The notes under the pieces are model-generated. The model had not been told where the DNA came from and ran no database searches. It saw nothing but the letters and a program-made list of their open reading frames with translations. This document shows, piece after piece, positions 1-9,240 of a stretch of DNA of 64,000 nucleotides (position 1 is its first letter; every line of letters starts with the position of its first letter). The DNA is from Sphingomonas sp. Root720. GTDB taxonomy: Bacteria > Pseudomonadota > Alphaproteobacteria > Sphingomonadales > Sphingomonadaceae. Both the position numbers and the translations under genes were made by a program. Location of the stretch: assembly GCF_001428605.1 (NCBI RefSeq), contig NZ_LMID01000001.1, positions 1,185,372 through 1,249,371 on the forward strand, in the 5' to 3' direction.

Positions 1-224
1 GAATCGAGATCGACGATCTCAATCACGACGGCGCGGTCGCTTTCCAGCACATGGCGCCGGTGGACCTGCGCTGATCGGCCGAAGCCCACCATCGCTTCCA
101 ATATGGTCACGCCGGCCATCTTGACGTCCCGGGCGCGGGACGCGATCACCTCGAACACCTTGCGGTCACCGAAATAGGCGGCCTCGTCGGTGTAGATGCG
201 CAGCAATTTTGCTCGTTCGCTCAT
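1..224 (-). CDS. DUF190 domain protein, 3' end outside the window
   Basis: The first 74 codons of a small cytosolic DUF190 protein are visible. They start at an ATG preceded by a GGAG-type ribosome site and end with the family-typical stretch GRSAQVHRRHVLESDRAVVI. DUF190 proteins are about 100-115 residues, share a PII-like ferredoxin fold, and have no firmly established role. They often sit beside transporter genes. Here the gene begins 12 bases after the RND pump gene stops and runs the same way, so it is the last visible gene of the czc operon and may respond to or modulate metal efflux (inference). The C-terminal part lies beyond base 1. Confidence 0.85.
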   Translation of the reverse strand, partial: MSERAKLLRIYTDEAAYFGDRKVFEVIASRARDVKMAGVTILEAMVGFGRSAQVHRRHVLESDRAVVIEIVDLD

Positions 225-236
225 CTTCAACTCCTC

Positions 237-3200
237 TCAAACCGCTTCGGGAGACGCGTCGGGAACTTCGCCGCCCTGCTGAGCCGGTCGGCGGCCGATG
301 CGCTCCCCGAACCCCAGGACGACTTTGCTGATCGCGGGCAGCACGAGCAGGGTGAGGATGGTCGCAGCGATGAGACCGCCGATCACCACCGTTGCCAAAG
401 GCTTCTGCACTTCGGCGCCGGTTCCGCTCGCAAGCGCCATCGGCACGAAACCGATCGCCGGCACGAAGCCCGTCATGACGACCGCGCGCATCTTTTCGCG
501 GCAGCCGTCGATGATGGCCTCGCTGAGCTCCACCCCAGCCTCGAGCCGTTCCCGGATCGCCGTCATGACGACGAGACCGTTGAGCACCGCGACGCCGGCC
601 AGGCAGATGAACCCGACTGCCGCCGATACCGAGAAGGAAATCCCGGTCAGCCAGAGCGTATAGACGCCGCCCGCGAGACCCAGCGGCACCGCCAGGAACA
701 CGGCTGCCGCGCGCGCGAGCCCGCCGAGCGCCATGTAGAGCAGCCCGAAGATCGCCAGGAAGCACAAGGGCACGACAATCGACAGACGGTCGGATGCCGC
801 CTGCAGGTTCTGGAACTGCCCGCCCCATTCAAGGTATGAGCCCGCCGGCAGAGCGACGGCATCGACCTTGGCCTGCGCGTCGGCGACGAACGAGCCGACG
901 TCGCGCCCACGGACGTTCGCCTGAATGACGACACGACGTTTGCCATTCTCCCGGCTGATCTGGTTCAGCCCTTCGCTGAAGCGGAACTGCGCGAGCTGCG
1001 ACAGAGGCACCGACCCACGGACCACATCGCCATCCTGTGGAAGCAGGACAGGAATGGCTGCCAGTGCGTCGAGGCTGACGCGCGTGGTTTCCGGCACCCG
1101 GACGGTCACCTCGAAACGCCGGTCGCCTTCGAACAGCAGGCCTGCATCGCGCCCGCCCATTGCGGCGGCAACCGTGTCGGCGACCTCCTCCAGCGTGAGG
1201 CCGAAGCGTGCGATCGTCGCGCGATCGAACTTCACGTCGAGCGTCGGCGAACCGTCGGTCTGCTCGGCCTTGACGTCAGCCGCACCAGGTATCGACTGGA
1301 GCGCCCGCACGATGTGCTGTGCGGCCGCGCCCATCTTGTCGAGGTCGTCGCCATAGAGCTTGATCGCGACATCGCCCCGAACGCCGGCAATCAACTCATT
1401 GAAGCGAAGCTGGATGGGCTGGCTGACTTCGAAGGCATTGCCGAGCTTGCTGCTCGCCTTTTCCTCGATGCGCTGGAGGACGTCGGCCTTGCTGTTGACT
1501 CCCTCGGGCCACTCGGACTCGGGTCTCAGGATAACGAAGCCATCGGAGATGTTCGGCGGCATCGGATCGGTCGCCACCTCGGCCGTACCGGTCTTCGAGA
1601 ACATCAGCTCGACTTCGGGCAGGCTAGTGACTGCTCGCTCCACATCGCGCTGCATCTTGAGCGACTGCTCGAGCGAGACCGATGGTACCCGCGTCGAAGC
1701 CAGCGCCACGTTCTTCTCGTCGAGCTGAGGAATGAACTCCTGCCCGAGCAGGCCGAAGACCAATGCCGACGAGGCAAAGAAGGCAAAACCGGCTCCGATG
1801 AATGGCCAGGGCCGCGCCACCGCCTTTTCGAGCAAGGGTATGTAGCGGTCCTTGGTCTTGGCGATGATCCAGACCTCCTTCTCGGAGACGCGGCCCCGGA
1901 TCAGGAGCGCGACCATCGCGGGTACGAACGTCAGCGCAAGGATGAAGGCCGCGACCAGCGCCAGCATGATGGTGATCGCCATCGGCGAGAAGGTTTTCCC
2001 TTCGACCCCGGTGAACATCAGCAACGGCGCGAAGGCGAGAAGGATGATACCCTGCCCGAAGACCGTTGGTTTGATCATCTCCTGGCTGGCGCGCATCGTC
2101 TCCTCGAGCCGCTCGCGCAACGAGAGAAGCCTGCCCTCATGCTCCTGGCGATGTGCCAGACGCGCGAGGCAGTTTTCGATGATGATCACGGCGCCATCGA
2201 CGATCAGGCCGAAATCCAGTGCGCCGAGGCTCATCAGATTGCCGGGGACGCGGAAGGCGTTCATGCCGATCGCCATCATCAGGAACGAGAAGGGAATAAT
2301 CAACACCGCGATGATCGCGGCCCTGACATTCCCCAGCAACAGGAAGAGCGCTGCAGCGACGAGAATAGCGCCCTCGATCAGGTTCTTCTGGACGGTACCG
2401 ACGGTGGCATTGACCAGTTTCGAGCGATCCAGAACCGTCGTGACCTTGATGCCGGCGGGCAGCGATTTTCCGATACCGTTTAGCTTTTCACCGACGTTGC
2501 GGGCGACGACGCGGCTGTTCTCGCCGATGAGCATCAAGGCAGTCCCGATGACGGCTTCATGGCCGTTCTGACTGGCCGCACCCGTGCGTAGTTCGCCACC
2601 AATCTTTACAGTGGCGATATCCTTGACCGAGATCGGAAGACCACCCCGGGTCGCGACAATGGCGTCGGCTATCTCGTCGATGTCGCGGATACGAGCGTCC
2701 GCGCGGACCAGATAAGCCTCGCCGCCCTTGTTGAAATAGTTGGCGCCGACAGCGAGGTTGGCCGCTTCAAGCGCCTTGGCCAGCTCGGAGTAGGAGATGC
2801 CGTAGGACGACAGCTTCACCGGATCGGGCTCGACGATATATTGCTTGGCGTATCCGCCGATTGAGTCGATGCCGGCAACGCCCTGCACGGTGCGCAGTTG
2901 GGGACGGATGATCCAATCCTGTACCGTCCGCAGATAGGCAGCGCGGCCGACTTCATCGGTAAGCCGCGAACCCTCGGGCGTCAGGAAACTGCCGTCCGAC
3001 TGCCAGCCTGGCTGCCCGTTCCGGATTGTAGCGCCCTTGCCGCCGGGATTGGCGAAGTCGACCGAGTACATGAGCACTTCGCCCAGCCCGGTGGTGACCG
3101 GACCAATTTGTGGCTGAACGCCGGCCGGCAATGTGTCGCGTGCCTGCGTCAGGCGCTCGCTCACCTGCTGGCGAGCGAAATAGAGATCGGTGCCTTCGGT

Positions 3201-3491
3201 GAAGATCGCTGAGACCTGGCTGAAGCCGTTCCGCGACAGCGAGCGGGTCGTCTCCAGGCCCGGAATACCCGCAAGCGCCGTTTCGATCGGGAAGGTGACG
3301 CGCTTTTCGATCTCGATCGGCGAAAGGCCGCGCTCGATGGTGTTAATCTGAACCTGATTGTTGGTGATGTCGGGGACCGCGTCGATCGGCAGCTTCGAGA
3401 GCTGCCAACCGCCGAATCCGGCGATAACGAGGAAGATGAAGACTACCGCCCAGCGCATACGGACGGAGAGCGCCATAAGGTTCGCGATCAT
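237..3491 (-). CDS. czcA: Heavy-metal RND efflux pump, CzcA type
   Basis: Inner-membrane proton antiporter of the HME-RND family, 1084 residues, the usual length. The sequence shows the first membrane helix after residue 10, two large periplasmic loops, and the TM4 signature DFGLIVDGAVIIIEN, which corresponds to the HME1 motif DFGxxxDGAVVxxEN linked to Co/Zn/Cd export rather than Cu/Ag. ATDPMPPNISDGF is a further CzcA-type stretch. It should form the tripartite pump with the adaptor and outer-membrane genes encoded just upstream, from which it is separated by 3 bases. Metal specificity is inferred from the motif. Several long antisense reading frames (for example 1314-2483) are codon-bias shadows. 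Confidence 0.93.
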   Translation of the reverse strand: MIANLMALSVRMRWAVVFIFLVIAGFGGWQLSKLPIDAVPDITNNQVQINTIERGLSPIEIEKRVTFPIETALAGIPGLETTRSLSRNGFSQVSAIFTEGTDLYFARQQVSERLTQARDTLPAGVQPQIGPVTTGLGEVLMYSVDFANPGGKGATIRNGQPGWQSDGSFLTPEGSRLTDEVGRAAYLRTVQDWIIRPQLRTVQGVAGIDSIGGYAKQYIVEPDPVKLSSYGISYSELAKALEAANLAVGANYFNKGGEAYLVRADARIRDIDEIADAIVATRGGLPISVKDIATVKIGGELRTGAASQNGHEAVIGTALMLIGENSRVVARNVGEKLNGIGKSLPAGIKVTTVLDRSKLVNATVGTVQKNLIEGAILVAAALFLLLGNVRAAIIAVLIIPFSFLMMAIGMNAFRVPGNLMSLGALDFGLIVDGAVIIIENCLARLAHRQEHEGRLLSLRERLEETMRASQEMIKPTVFGQGIILLAFAPLLMFTGVEGKTFSPMAITIMLALVAAFILALTFVPAMVALLIRGRVSEKEVWIIAKTKDRYIPLLEKAVARPWPFIGAGFAFFASSALVFGLLGQEFIPQLDEKNVALASTRVPSVSLEQSLKMQRDVERAVTSLPEVELMFSKTGTAEVATDPMPPNISDGFVILRPESEWPEGVNSKADVLQRIEEKASSKLGNAFEVSQPIQLRFNELIAGVRGDVAIKLYGDDLDKMGAAAQHIVRALQSIPGAADVKAEQTDGSPTLDVKFDRATIARFGLTLEEVADTVAAAMGGRDAGLLFEGDRRFEVTVRVPETTRVSLDALAAIPVLLPQDGDVVRGSVPLSQLAQFRFSEGLNQISRENGKRRVVIQANVRGRDVGSFVADAQAKVDAVALPAGSYLEWGGQFQNLQAASDRLSIVVPLCFLAIFGLLYMALGGLARAAAVFLAVPLGLAGGVYTLWLTGISFSVSAAVGFICLAGVAVLNGLVVMTAIRERLEAGVELSEAIIDGCREKMRAVVMTGFVPAIGFVPMALASGTGAEVQKPLATVVIGGLIAATILTLLVLPAISKVVLGFGERIGRRPAQQGGEVPDASPEAV

Positions 3492-3494
3492 GGT

Positions 3495-4652
3495 CTATTC
3501 TTCCTCGCCTGCGCCCTTGCCGAGCTCGGCTTTGAGCAAGAAGGCATTGCGGGTGGCGATCGCGCGACCCGCTGCGAGACCGGAGGCGATTTCGATACGA
3601 CCGGCGCTGCGTTGACCGGTCGTGATCGGCGTCGCCTTGAAGCCAGTGGGGGTCCGAACGAAGACGATGTCACGACCATTGAGCGATTGCACCGACTCTT
3701 CCGGAACGACGATCGCATTCGAGGTCGCGCCGCGGCTCGGCATCATCCGCACGCGCACGGCAAGTCCGGGCTGGATCAAACCACCGGTCACTTCAAGCAC
3801 GGCCGTCGCGGCGCGCGTTTCTCCACTGAGTGTGGGTGTCACTGCACGCACGCGGGCTCCGACGGTGCGACCGTCGGGAAGCTCGACGATCGCCTTGTCC
3901 CCAGCAACGAGACGAGCCGCGTCACCGGCGCCCACCGCCGCGTCGATCTGAATCTGGCGCGGGTCGGCCACCCGGAACAGCTCGGTTTCCGGCTGAACGA
4001 AGGCGCCGAGGCTGACCTTCATCTGCGTTACCCGGCCTGAAATAGGACTGGCGAGCACCACGCCCCTCCCGTCCGATGTGACATTGGCAGCGCCGGCAGC
4101 AGCGCGGGCGCGATGTGCCTCAGCAGCAGCAGCAGCGGCCTCCGCCTGAGCCTGTTCGAGGTCTACGCGGGCCGAGACCTTCTGGTCGTACAGGTATCGC
4201 TCGCGAGCGAGTGATTTCTGCGCCAGCACCGCCTTTGCGCCCGCCGCGGTTCGATCCGCCGCGATCTGCGCGGCATCACGGCTCTCGACGACAGCCAACG
4301 CCTCGCCGGCACGGACGGGATCGCCGAGCCGCTTCAATATGCGCGTAACCGCCCCACCCGCGCGGGCCGTTACAATTGCCTCGCCGGTTGGGGATGGGGA
4401 GACGATGGCCTGGCTCACGATCTCGGCACCGAGGCCGCCTGCCGTGATTGTCTCGGTGACGATCCCTGCGTCCTTGATCGCCGTTGGCGTCATAGCGAGC
4501 GTGTCGGCTTCTTTCGCCTCCTCGGGCTTTGCTTCCGCCTCGGTGGCAGGGGGAGCATCGCTGGTGCAGCGTGCAACGCTGAAGCCGCCAAGAGCGGCGA
4601 CGAGCACCGCGGCGGCGACACCGCCGAACAGGCGTTTGTCTTGCTGGATCAT
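3495..4652 (-). CDS. czcB: Periplasmic adaptor of the metal RND pump
   Basis: Membrane-fusion protein of 385 residues that links the inner-membrane pump to the outer-membrane channel. An uncleaved N-terminal anchor (residues 8-25, ending FSVARC) is followed by an acidic linker, a biotinyl/lipoyl-like hairpin (around GGAVTRILKRLGDPVRAGEALA), an Ala-rich coiled coil (residues about 130-190) and beta-barrel parts. It lacks a long His-rich N-terminal region such as that of classical CzcB. It lies between the channel and pump genes and is clearly part of the same transcript. Confidence 0.9.
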   Translation of the reverse strand: MIQQDKRLFGGVAAAVLVAALGGFSVARCTSDAPPATEAEAKPEEAKEADTLAMTPTAIKDAGIVTETITAGGLGAEIVSQAIVSPSPTGEAIVTARAGGAVTRILKRLGDPVRAGEALAVVESRDAAQIAADRTAAGAKAVLAQKSLARERYLYDQKVSARVDLEQAQAEAAAAAAEAHRARAAAGAANVTSDGRGVVLASPISGRVTQMKVSLGAFVQPETELFRVADPRQIQIDAAVGAGDAARLVAGDKAIVELPDGRTVGARVRAVTPTLSGETRAATAVLEVTGGLIQPGLAVRVRMMPSRGATSNAIVVPEESVQSLNGRDIVFVRTPTGFKATPITTGQRSAGRIEIASGLAAGRAIATRNAFLLKAELGKGAGEEE

Positions 4653-4769
4653 AGAAAGTCTCCGGAATGGATGTCAGGGCATCGAAGCCCCGTGGACGAG
4701 CGCGAGATCGGGCTGGTCATGATGGGAAGGCCGCGCTGGCGCGGCTTGGATGGTCGAAGCGGACCATGC

Positions 4770-6035
4770 TCAGCGCCCACCGATTTCGGGGGCAGGCGCC
4801 GTCAGGCGCTCGAGCCGGACTTCGGCGTCGTGGTAAGCTGCTAGCGCATCGGTGAAAGACGCCCTGGTCTCTGCCAGCGTCCGCTCCGCCTCGAGAAGAT
4901 CGAGCTGGCTGAACTTGCCCTGCGCATAGCCGACGCGGGCGATGCGGGCCGCTTCAGCCGCTGCCGCAAGGCCGGGCCCGCCGGCCGACCGCGCCGTCGC
5001 CGCAGCATTGGCCAGCTCCGCCTGCGCGCTTGCGATAGCCTGCTCGGCCTCGATAATCGCCAGACGGCGGTTGGCATCGGCGCGGGCCAGTTCCGCCCGA
5101 GCCTGACTGACCCCGGCAGCACCGTTATTGAAGACCGGGAACGGAATTGCGATCCCGACCACCGCGGCGGTGTCGTTGGTTTCCGACAACCGCCGAGCGC
5201 CGGCGCTGATCGTGATATCAGGAATGCGCTGGGATTTGGCGAGCCGGACCCCCGCATTGGCGGTGTTCAAATCCGCCTGCGCGGCTGCCAGCGCCAGCGT
5301 GCCACTCGGATCGACCGGTCGGCTTGGGCCATAGCCGCCGACGCGATCGAACCAGCCCAGATCAAGTGACCCATCGATGGGCTGGCCGACGAGACGCGCA
5401 AGGTTGCCCCTGGCGAGCTCCGCTTCGCGAATCGCTCGCTCAAGGCCGACCTCGGCGTTGAGGCGCAGCACATCGGCGCGTTGCTGATCGATGGGAGCGC
5501 CAGCGCCCGCCGTCACCCGCGTGCGCGCCGCCTTGAACGCATTTCCCGCGATCGACGCCTGTTGGCGCGCTACATCGACCCGCCGTTCGGCAGCCGCCGC
5601 GGTGATGTAGGTCTGGGAGATACGCAGGTTGAGATCGGCAAGCGCGATGGCCGCATCGATCTGGGCCCGCGCGGCGCGGGAGTCGGCAACAGCAATGCGG
5701 GCTGACCGTTTTCCGCCCAGTTCGATCGGCAGAGCGAGTGTCGCCGTGGTCTCGGCGCTCCGGGTGCCGCGATAGGGGCCCGAACCCGCGACATTTTCCG
5801 ACTGCACCTGAAACTCAGGATTAGGACGAAGACCTGCAATCGTGCGGCCCGCGACCGCAGAACGGACGCCTGCTGCGGCCGATTCAATGCTGGGAGAGGT
5901 TCCTCCAGCGTTGGTCCGCGCGCGTTCGAGTGAAAATATGGGTTGGTTAGCTGAGGGGGGCGACGTGGCCGTCTGTGCCTGTGCGATCGACGCACAGGAC
6001 GAGACAGCCAACAGGGCCGCGATGACACGAAGCAT
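4770..6035 (-). CDS. czcC: Outer-membrane efflux protein, CzcC/TolC family
   Basis: A TolC-superfamily channel of 421 residues with a cleavable signal peptide (MLRVIAALLAVSSCASIAQA) and the two internally repeated long helical segments of outer-membrane efflux proteins. The second repeat ends with GYAQGKFSQLDLLEAERTLAETR, a typical C-terminal OEP pattern. It is the first of the three pump genes; the adaptor begins 117 bases further on. The job is export of metal ions from the periplasm or cytosol across the outer membrane. Confidence 0.9.
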   Translation of the reverse strand: MLRVIAALLAVSSCASIAQAQTATSPPSANQPIFSLERARTNAGGTSPSIESAAAGVRSAVAGRTIAGLRPNPEFQVQSENVAGSGPYRGTRSAETTATLALPIELGGKRSARIAVADSRAARAQIDAAIALADLNLRISQTYITAAAAERRVDVARQQASIAGNAFKAARTRVTAGAGAPIDQQRADVLRLNAEVGLERAIREAELARGNLARLVGQPIDGSLDLGWFDRVGGYGPSRPVDPSGTLALAAAQADLNTANAGVRLAKSQRIPDITISAGARRLSETNDTAAVVGIAIPFPVFNNGAAGVSQARAELARADANRRLAIIEAEQAIASAQAELANAAATARSAGGPGLAAAAEAARIARVGYAQGKFSQLDLLEAERTLAETRASFTDALAAYHDAEVRLERLTAPAPEIGGR

Positions 6036-6099
6036 GGATGATGGACTCCTGACGAACCTGAAGAGCCCGTCGGCATGGCCGACAGGTGCTAGGGCTTCG

Positions 6100-6438
6100 T
6101 CAGGTTATCGGAGGGCGCAGGGCGGGATCGGCGGGCCCGCGGGCTGACCGGCTCTGTTCGAATGCACGCGGCAGCATCGGCGCGATCGGAGGCTGTTGAA
6201 CGGAACTGAGCTTGATCGGAACACCGATGTGATGACCGTGGCATCCACCATGATGATGCGGATAAGCCTTATCAGCGTCGGCGGGCACCTGATCGCTATC
6301 CCCGGCAGCATGTGGCGAGGCTGAATCAGCCGCCGAAATCTCGACGCATGCCGTGCCTTCAGTTGCATGCGCGACCGAGCCGAGCGCAAGTGACAGGGCA
6401 AGTGCGAAATAGATAAAGAAAGCGGCAAGGCGATTCAT
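6100..6438 (-). CDS. Exported His-rich small protein of the czc operon
   Basis: A 112-residue protein whose likely start is MNRLAAFFIYFALALSLALG, a clear signal peptide; the open frame extends further upstream but without export features. The mature part is acidic and carries a metal-binding cluster, HHHGGCHGHH, near its middle, followed by a Pro-rich tail. It is not a member of a family I can name. Its place 64 bases upstream of czcC, and small His-rich proteins known from other czc loci, suggest a periplasmic metal buffer or sensor (inference). Confidence 0.7.
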   Translation of the reverse strand: MNRLAAFFIYFALALSLALGSVAHATEGTACVEISAADSASPHAAGDSDQVPADADKAYPHHHGGCHGHHIGVPIKLSSVQQPPIAPMLPRAFEQSRSARGPADPALRPPIT

Positions 6439-6528
6439 GCGGCTGACCCTGTAGCATCTGCTGGCCACATTGTAACTTTCAAACGGGTACGAGCCCGATC
6501 GTCGCAATGGTCATATGGTTCGGGCATT

Positions 6529-7185
6529 TTAATCGAATTGCACCTTGCCCGGCTGTCCGCGAAACACCGGCCAGGCGCTGGTCAGCACATTGAAGGCCGA
6601 CCGAAGAAAAACCAGCGCGATCACTGCCGCGACAAAGATGTCCGGCCATGGAGACGCGAAGAACGCGACGAGGCCACCCGCCACCAGTACCCCGATATTC
6701 GACACGACATCATTGCGCGAGCATTCGAAGGTCGAACTCATATTCACGTTGAGCGTCCTGAAGCGCCAAAGCAGTGAGAGGCAGATGCCGTTGGCCACGA
6801 GCGCCACCGAGCTCATCGCCATCATGACGCCGCTCGAGGGCTGGACGCCGTTTTGAACCTTCCACATCAGATCGATGATGATCCCAGCGCCAAAGGCCAG
6901 GATGACTAGCCCCTTCGCGAGCGCCGCACCGGCCTCCCAGCGAGCACCCCGAGCCAGTGCGTACAGGCTCAGCGCGTAAACGAACGCGTCCCCGAGCATG
7001 TCGACCGAATCCGCCATCAAGGCAGTGGATTGCGCGACAACGCCCGCCCCGAACTCGGCGAAAAACATGACGATGTTGATGATCATGACGATCACCAGCA
7101 CGCGGCGCTGGTCGCCCTGTGCGAGCCGGCTCAAAGTCTCGCCCTTCTTCGAGCAGCAATCGTCCACGGTCATTCTTCCTGTCAT
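6529..7185 (-). CDS. Cation diffusion facilitator, short form
   Basis: Inner-membrane cation transporter of the CDF superfamily, about 218 residues. It has six hydrophobic segments and ends directly after the last one, so it lacks the cytoplasmic C-terminal metal-sensing domain of CzcD-like proteins. The TM2 stretch ALMADSVDMLGDAF holds the acidic metal ligands. The N terminus carries a Cys pair (DDCCSKK), a likely metal-binding handle. The ATG at 7185 has little ribosome site; ATG at 7173, after AGGAAGA, is an alternative start. Expression should be controlled by the MerR protein encoded divergently, through the operator at 7213-7233. Confidence 0.85.
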   Translation of the reverse strand: MTGRMTVDDCCSKKGETLSRLAQGDQRRVLVIVMIINIVMFFAEFGAGVVAQSTALMADSVDMLGDAFVYALSLYALARGARWEAGAALAKGLVILAFGAGIIIDLMWKVQNGVQPSSGVMMAMSSVALVANGICLSLLWRFRTLNVNMSSTFECSRNDVVSNIGVLVAGGLVAFFASPWPDIFVAAVIALVFLRSAFNVLTSAWPVFRGQPGKVQFD

Positions 7186-7205
7186 CGACTCGGATGATAT
7201 GAGGG

Positions 7206-7236
7206 CTTATGCACCCTGTACCAACTACAGGGTCAA
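7206..7236 (-). promoter_or_regulatory. MerR-type promoter with operator in the spacer
   Basis: Read on the minus strand there is a -35 TTGACC (7231-7236), a 19-base spacer filled by the palindrome ACCCTGTA-gttgg-TACAGGGT (7213-7233), and a -10 CATAAG (7206-7211). The over-long 19-base spacer with an inner palindrome is the hallmark of promoters activated by MerR-family metal regulators. It points at the CDF gene, and it also overlaps the leader of the regulator gene itself, so autoregulation is likely. Confidence 0.85.
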
Positions 7237-7239
7237 GCG

Positions 7240-7638
7240 ATGAAAATCGGCGAGATGGCGTCCGCGACTAGAACCAATATCGAGACGGTTCGCTACTATG
7301 AGAAGATCGGGCTGCTGCCGCCTCCGGCCCGCAACACCGCGAATTATCGGGAATATGGCCCGGAGCATCTGGCGCGGCTCTCCTTCATCCGCCGCGCTCG
7401 CGACCTGGGATTTACGCTCGACCAGGTTCGCGAGCTGCTGGGCCTCTCGGACGACCGGAAGAAATCCTGCGCGGCCGTCGACGCCATCGCGACCACGCAC
7501 CTTGCCGAGATCAATCGGAAGATAACCGATCTTCAGGCGCTTCGAGGTGAACTCAGCCGCCTGATCGGCGATTGCCGCAAGGGTACGGTGGCCGATTGCC
7601 TGATCCTCGAAACCCTGGCGCCCGCGCGTCTAGCCTGA
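7240..7638 (+). CDS. MerR-family heavy-metal regulator (CadR/PbrR/ZntR type)
   Basis: A 132-residue dimeric regulator with the winged HTH at the N terminus (IGEMASATRTNIETVRYYEK) and a coiled coil. A metal site is formed by Cys77, Cys112 and Cys120, the same spacing class as CadR, PbrR and ZntR. It therefore probably senses a divalent ion (Cd, Pb or Zn) and not Hg or Cu. It lies head to head with the CDF transporter, with the operator ending 6 bases before its start codon. Confidence 0.9.
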   Translation: MKIGEMASATRTNIETVRYYEKIGLLPPPARNTANYREYGPEHLARLSFIRRARDLGFTLDQVRELLGLSDDRKKSCAAVDAIATTHLAEINRKITDLQALRGELSRLIGDCRKGTVADCLILETLAPARLA

Positions 7639-7684
7639 TCCGTCACGGCGCTCATGCGGCACAGATGCGGCCCTGGCCGCCGCC

Positions 7685-8428
7685 TTATTTCTGACAGGCG
7701 ACGATGGCGGCTATTACGGCAAGCGTCTCTTCAGGATCACGAACGCGGACCGTGTCGAGCCCTAAGGTCTTTGCCGGATAGTCGTTGCCGCCTGGAAAAA
7801 TCGCGTCGCCAATGAACATCATTGTATCGAGCGCGATCCCGCTGGCGGCGCTGAGCTTCTTCAAGCCATAGGCTTTGTCGACGCCTTCGCGGGTGATGTC
7901 GATCGAGGTGGCTCCGCCCATGTTGATCGACAGCCCGGGAAGCCGCTGCCGCAAATCGGCCTGGATGATCTTGCGCTTGGCAAAGTCCGGATCCCAACGC
8001 TCTTTCTCGTGAAGCGGCGCCTGCTGCCCTAGCGCCGAGAAGGTGATCTGGCTGCCGCGATCCTCTATGCGATCGCCCCATGTCTGCTCGGGCGTGAAGC
8101 CGGTCGCTTCTAGCACGGCCTCAAAAGCATCCAATATGGACCGTTTCTGCTCGTCGCCGAACAGCTCCGCATATTCTGGAGTCCACTGGTTCTTATATCG
8201 GTAGAGCTTCGTGCCCGTGGTCGGCATCAGCCACAGCTTCGTCCGGTTGGCGCGTGCAGGAAGACGGCTTGCGACCTGCTTTTCGAACTGCGGCCAATCG
8301 CCCCCGGAGATTACGGCGACATGCGCCACGCCAAGCAAGTCGGCGAGCATCTCACCCATCTCATTGGACATGGCCTGCTTGCTCTCTGCGAGCGTGCCAT
8401 CGAGATCGAACGCTACCAACTGTTTCAT
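7685..8428 (-). CDS. HAD-IIB family phosphatase, phosphomannomutase-like
   Basis: A 247-residue cytosolic HAD-superfamily hydrolase. The catalytic motif I is FDLDGTLAESK near the N terminus, and motif IV is GDAIFPGGNDYPA near the C terminus. The inserted cap and length fit subclass IIB, which includes eukaryotic-type phosphomannomutase and sugar phosphatases. The start at MKQLVAFDLDG puts motif I at residues 7-13, as usual; longer upstream frames add nothing conserved. The substrate is unknown. It converges with the MerR gene and has no evident link to metal resistance. Confidence 0.82.
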   Translation of the reverse strand: MKQLVAFDLDGTLAESKQAMSNEMGEMLADLLGVAHVAVISGGDWPQFEKQVASRLPARANRTKLWLMPTTGTKLYRYKNQWTPEYAELFGDEQKRSILDAFEAVLEATGFTPEQTWGDRIEDRGSQITFSALGQQAPLHEKERWDPDFAKRKIIQADLRQRLPGLSINMGGATSIDITREGVDKAYGLKKLSAASGIALDTMMFIGDAIFPGGNDYPAKTLGLDTVRVRDPEETLAVIAAIVACQK

Positions 8429-8599
8429 GACGCCACCCCTTAGTCCTCTTCGTACATGCTGAGGGGTTCCGTCTCTTACGCCCCAGCGAGCTATTCTTGT
8501 CCCGTCGCGCATCATTGGCTGCCCGAATGGCCACGGACAGATCTGGGAACTGTCGACCGGCTCCGAAGTTCTATCGGCCAACCACCGGGAGAACAAAGA

Positions 8600-8731
8600 A
8601 TGGCAAGTTCGCCGCCCGATCCACATCCGGACTCACCGCCGTCAGGGCCGGCCGAAACGCCGGAGCAACCCAGCCATCCCGATCAGGACGGCCGGGAGAG
8701 CGTCGAAGATATACCAGCTTCTGGTGAATAA
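8600..8731 (+). CDS. Small Pro/Ser-rich hypothetical protein
   Basis: A 43-residue frame starting at ATG after a GGGAGAAC ribosome site. Its composition is acidic and rich in Pro, Ser and Asp, with no hydrophobic stretch, so it would be cytosolic and probably disordered. No family is recognised. The support is only the ribosome site and its position between two better genes, so it may not be real. Confidence 0.35.
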   Translation: MASSPPDPHPDSPPSGPAETPEQPSHPDQDGRESVEDIPASGE

Positions 8732-8854
8732 GAGCGGCGCAGATTTGCTGTTGTCGTGCAGCGCGGCTCCTCACTCGCCAGACCCGCCCTCGATCATGAG
8801 TCTCAGGGCGCCATCCGCGCACCCTGCTTATCATAGCGCCCAAGGCAAGGAACT

Positions 8855-9205
8855 GTGGATTGTTCGCGGTCACAAAGCTATGACCGCCGCATGATCGCTG
8901 TTTGGCGCACCTGGTTGAAGATACTCGTCATGACCGGCCTGGTTATCGGGTGCAATTCGGTCGCGCCCTCGGTTGCGGCATCGACCAGCACGATGGTGAT
9001 GTCTGCAGGCGAGAGCTGCCATCAAACGGACCAGCAGAGTGGCGGGCGCAGCATGACGATCTGCAAATCATCCTGCTTGGCAATTGCTGCGGGCGTCGCC
9101 GAGGTCATCGCTCCGGTCTCGATAGCGGCTCCTATACATGTCGCTGGCCTCCGCACTCTAGTAGCGCGAGCCTCCGAGCCTGACACGCCCCCTCCGCGAA
9201 GTTGA
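8855..9205 (+). CDS. Exported or membrane-anchored small protein, unknown
   Basis: A 104-116 residue frame; the start is either GTG 8855 (after AAGGA) or ATG 8891 (MIAVWRTWLKILVMTG). From the second start it has a signal-peptide-like helix, then a mature part with three cysteines (SCHQ, ICKSSC) and a second hydrophobic stretch (LAIAAGVAEVIAPVSIAA). I do not recognise a family. Its place just upstream of a Cys-rich exported peptide gene in a metal-resistance block suggests a periplasmic metal-related role (inference). Confidence 0.55.
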   Translation: MDCSRSQSYDRRMIAVWRTWLKILVMTGLVIGCNSVAPSVAASTSTMVMSAGESCHQTDQQSGGRSMTICKSSCLAIAAGVAEVIAPVSIAAPIHVAGLRTLVARASEPDTPPPRS

Positions 9206-9240
9206 TTTCAGACAAATCTACATCCATTTTGGAGTTTGTT

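Noticed and set aside
1314-2483. 389-codon open frame on the plus strand
   Set aside because: Lies fully antisense to the conserved czcA gene; its composition (many Arg, His, Asp, Gln) is that of a GC-bias shadow.
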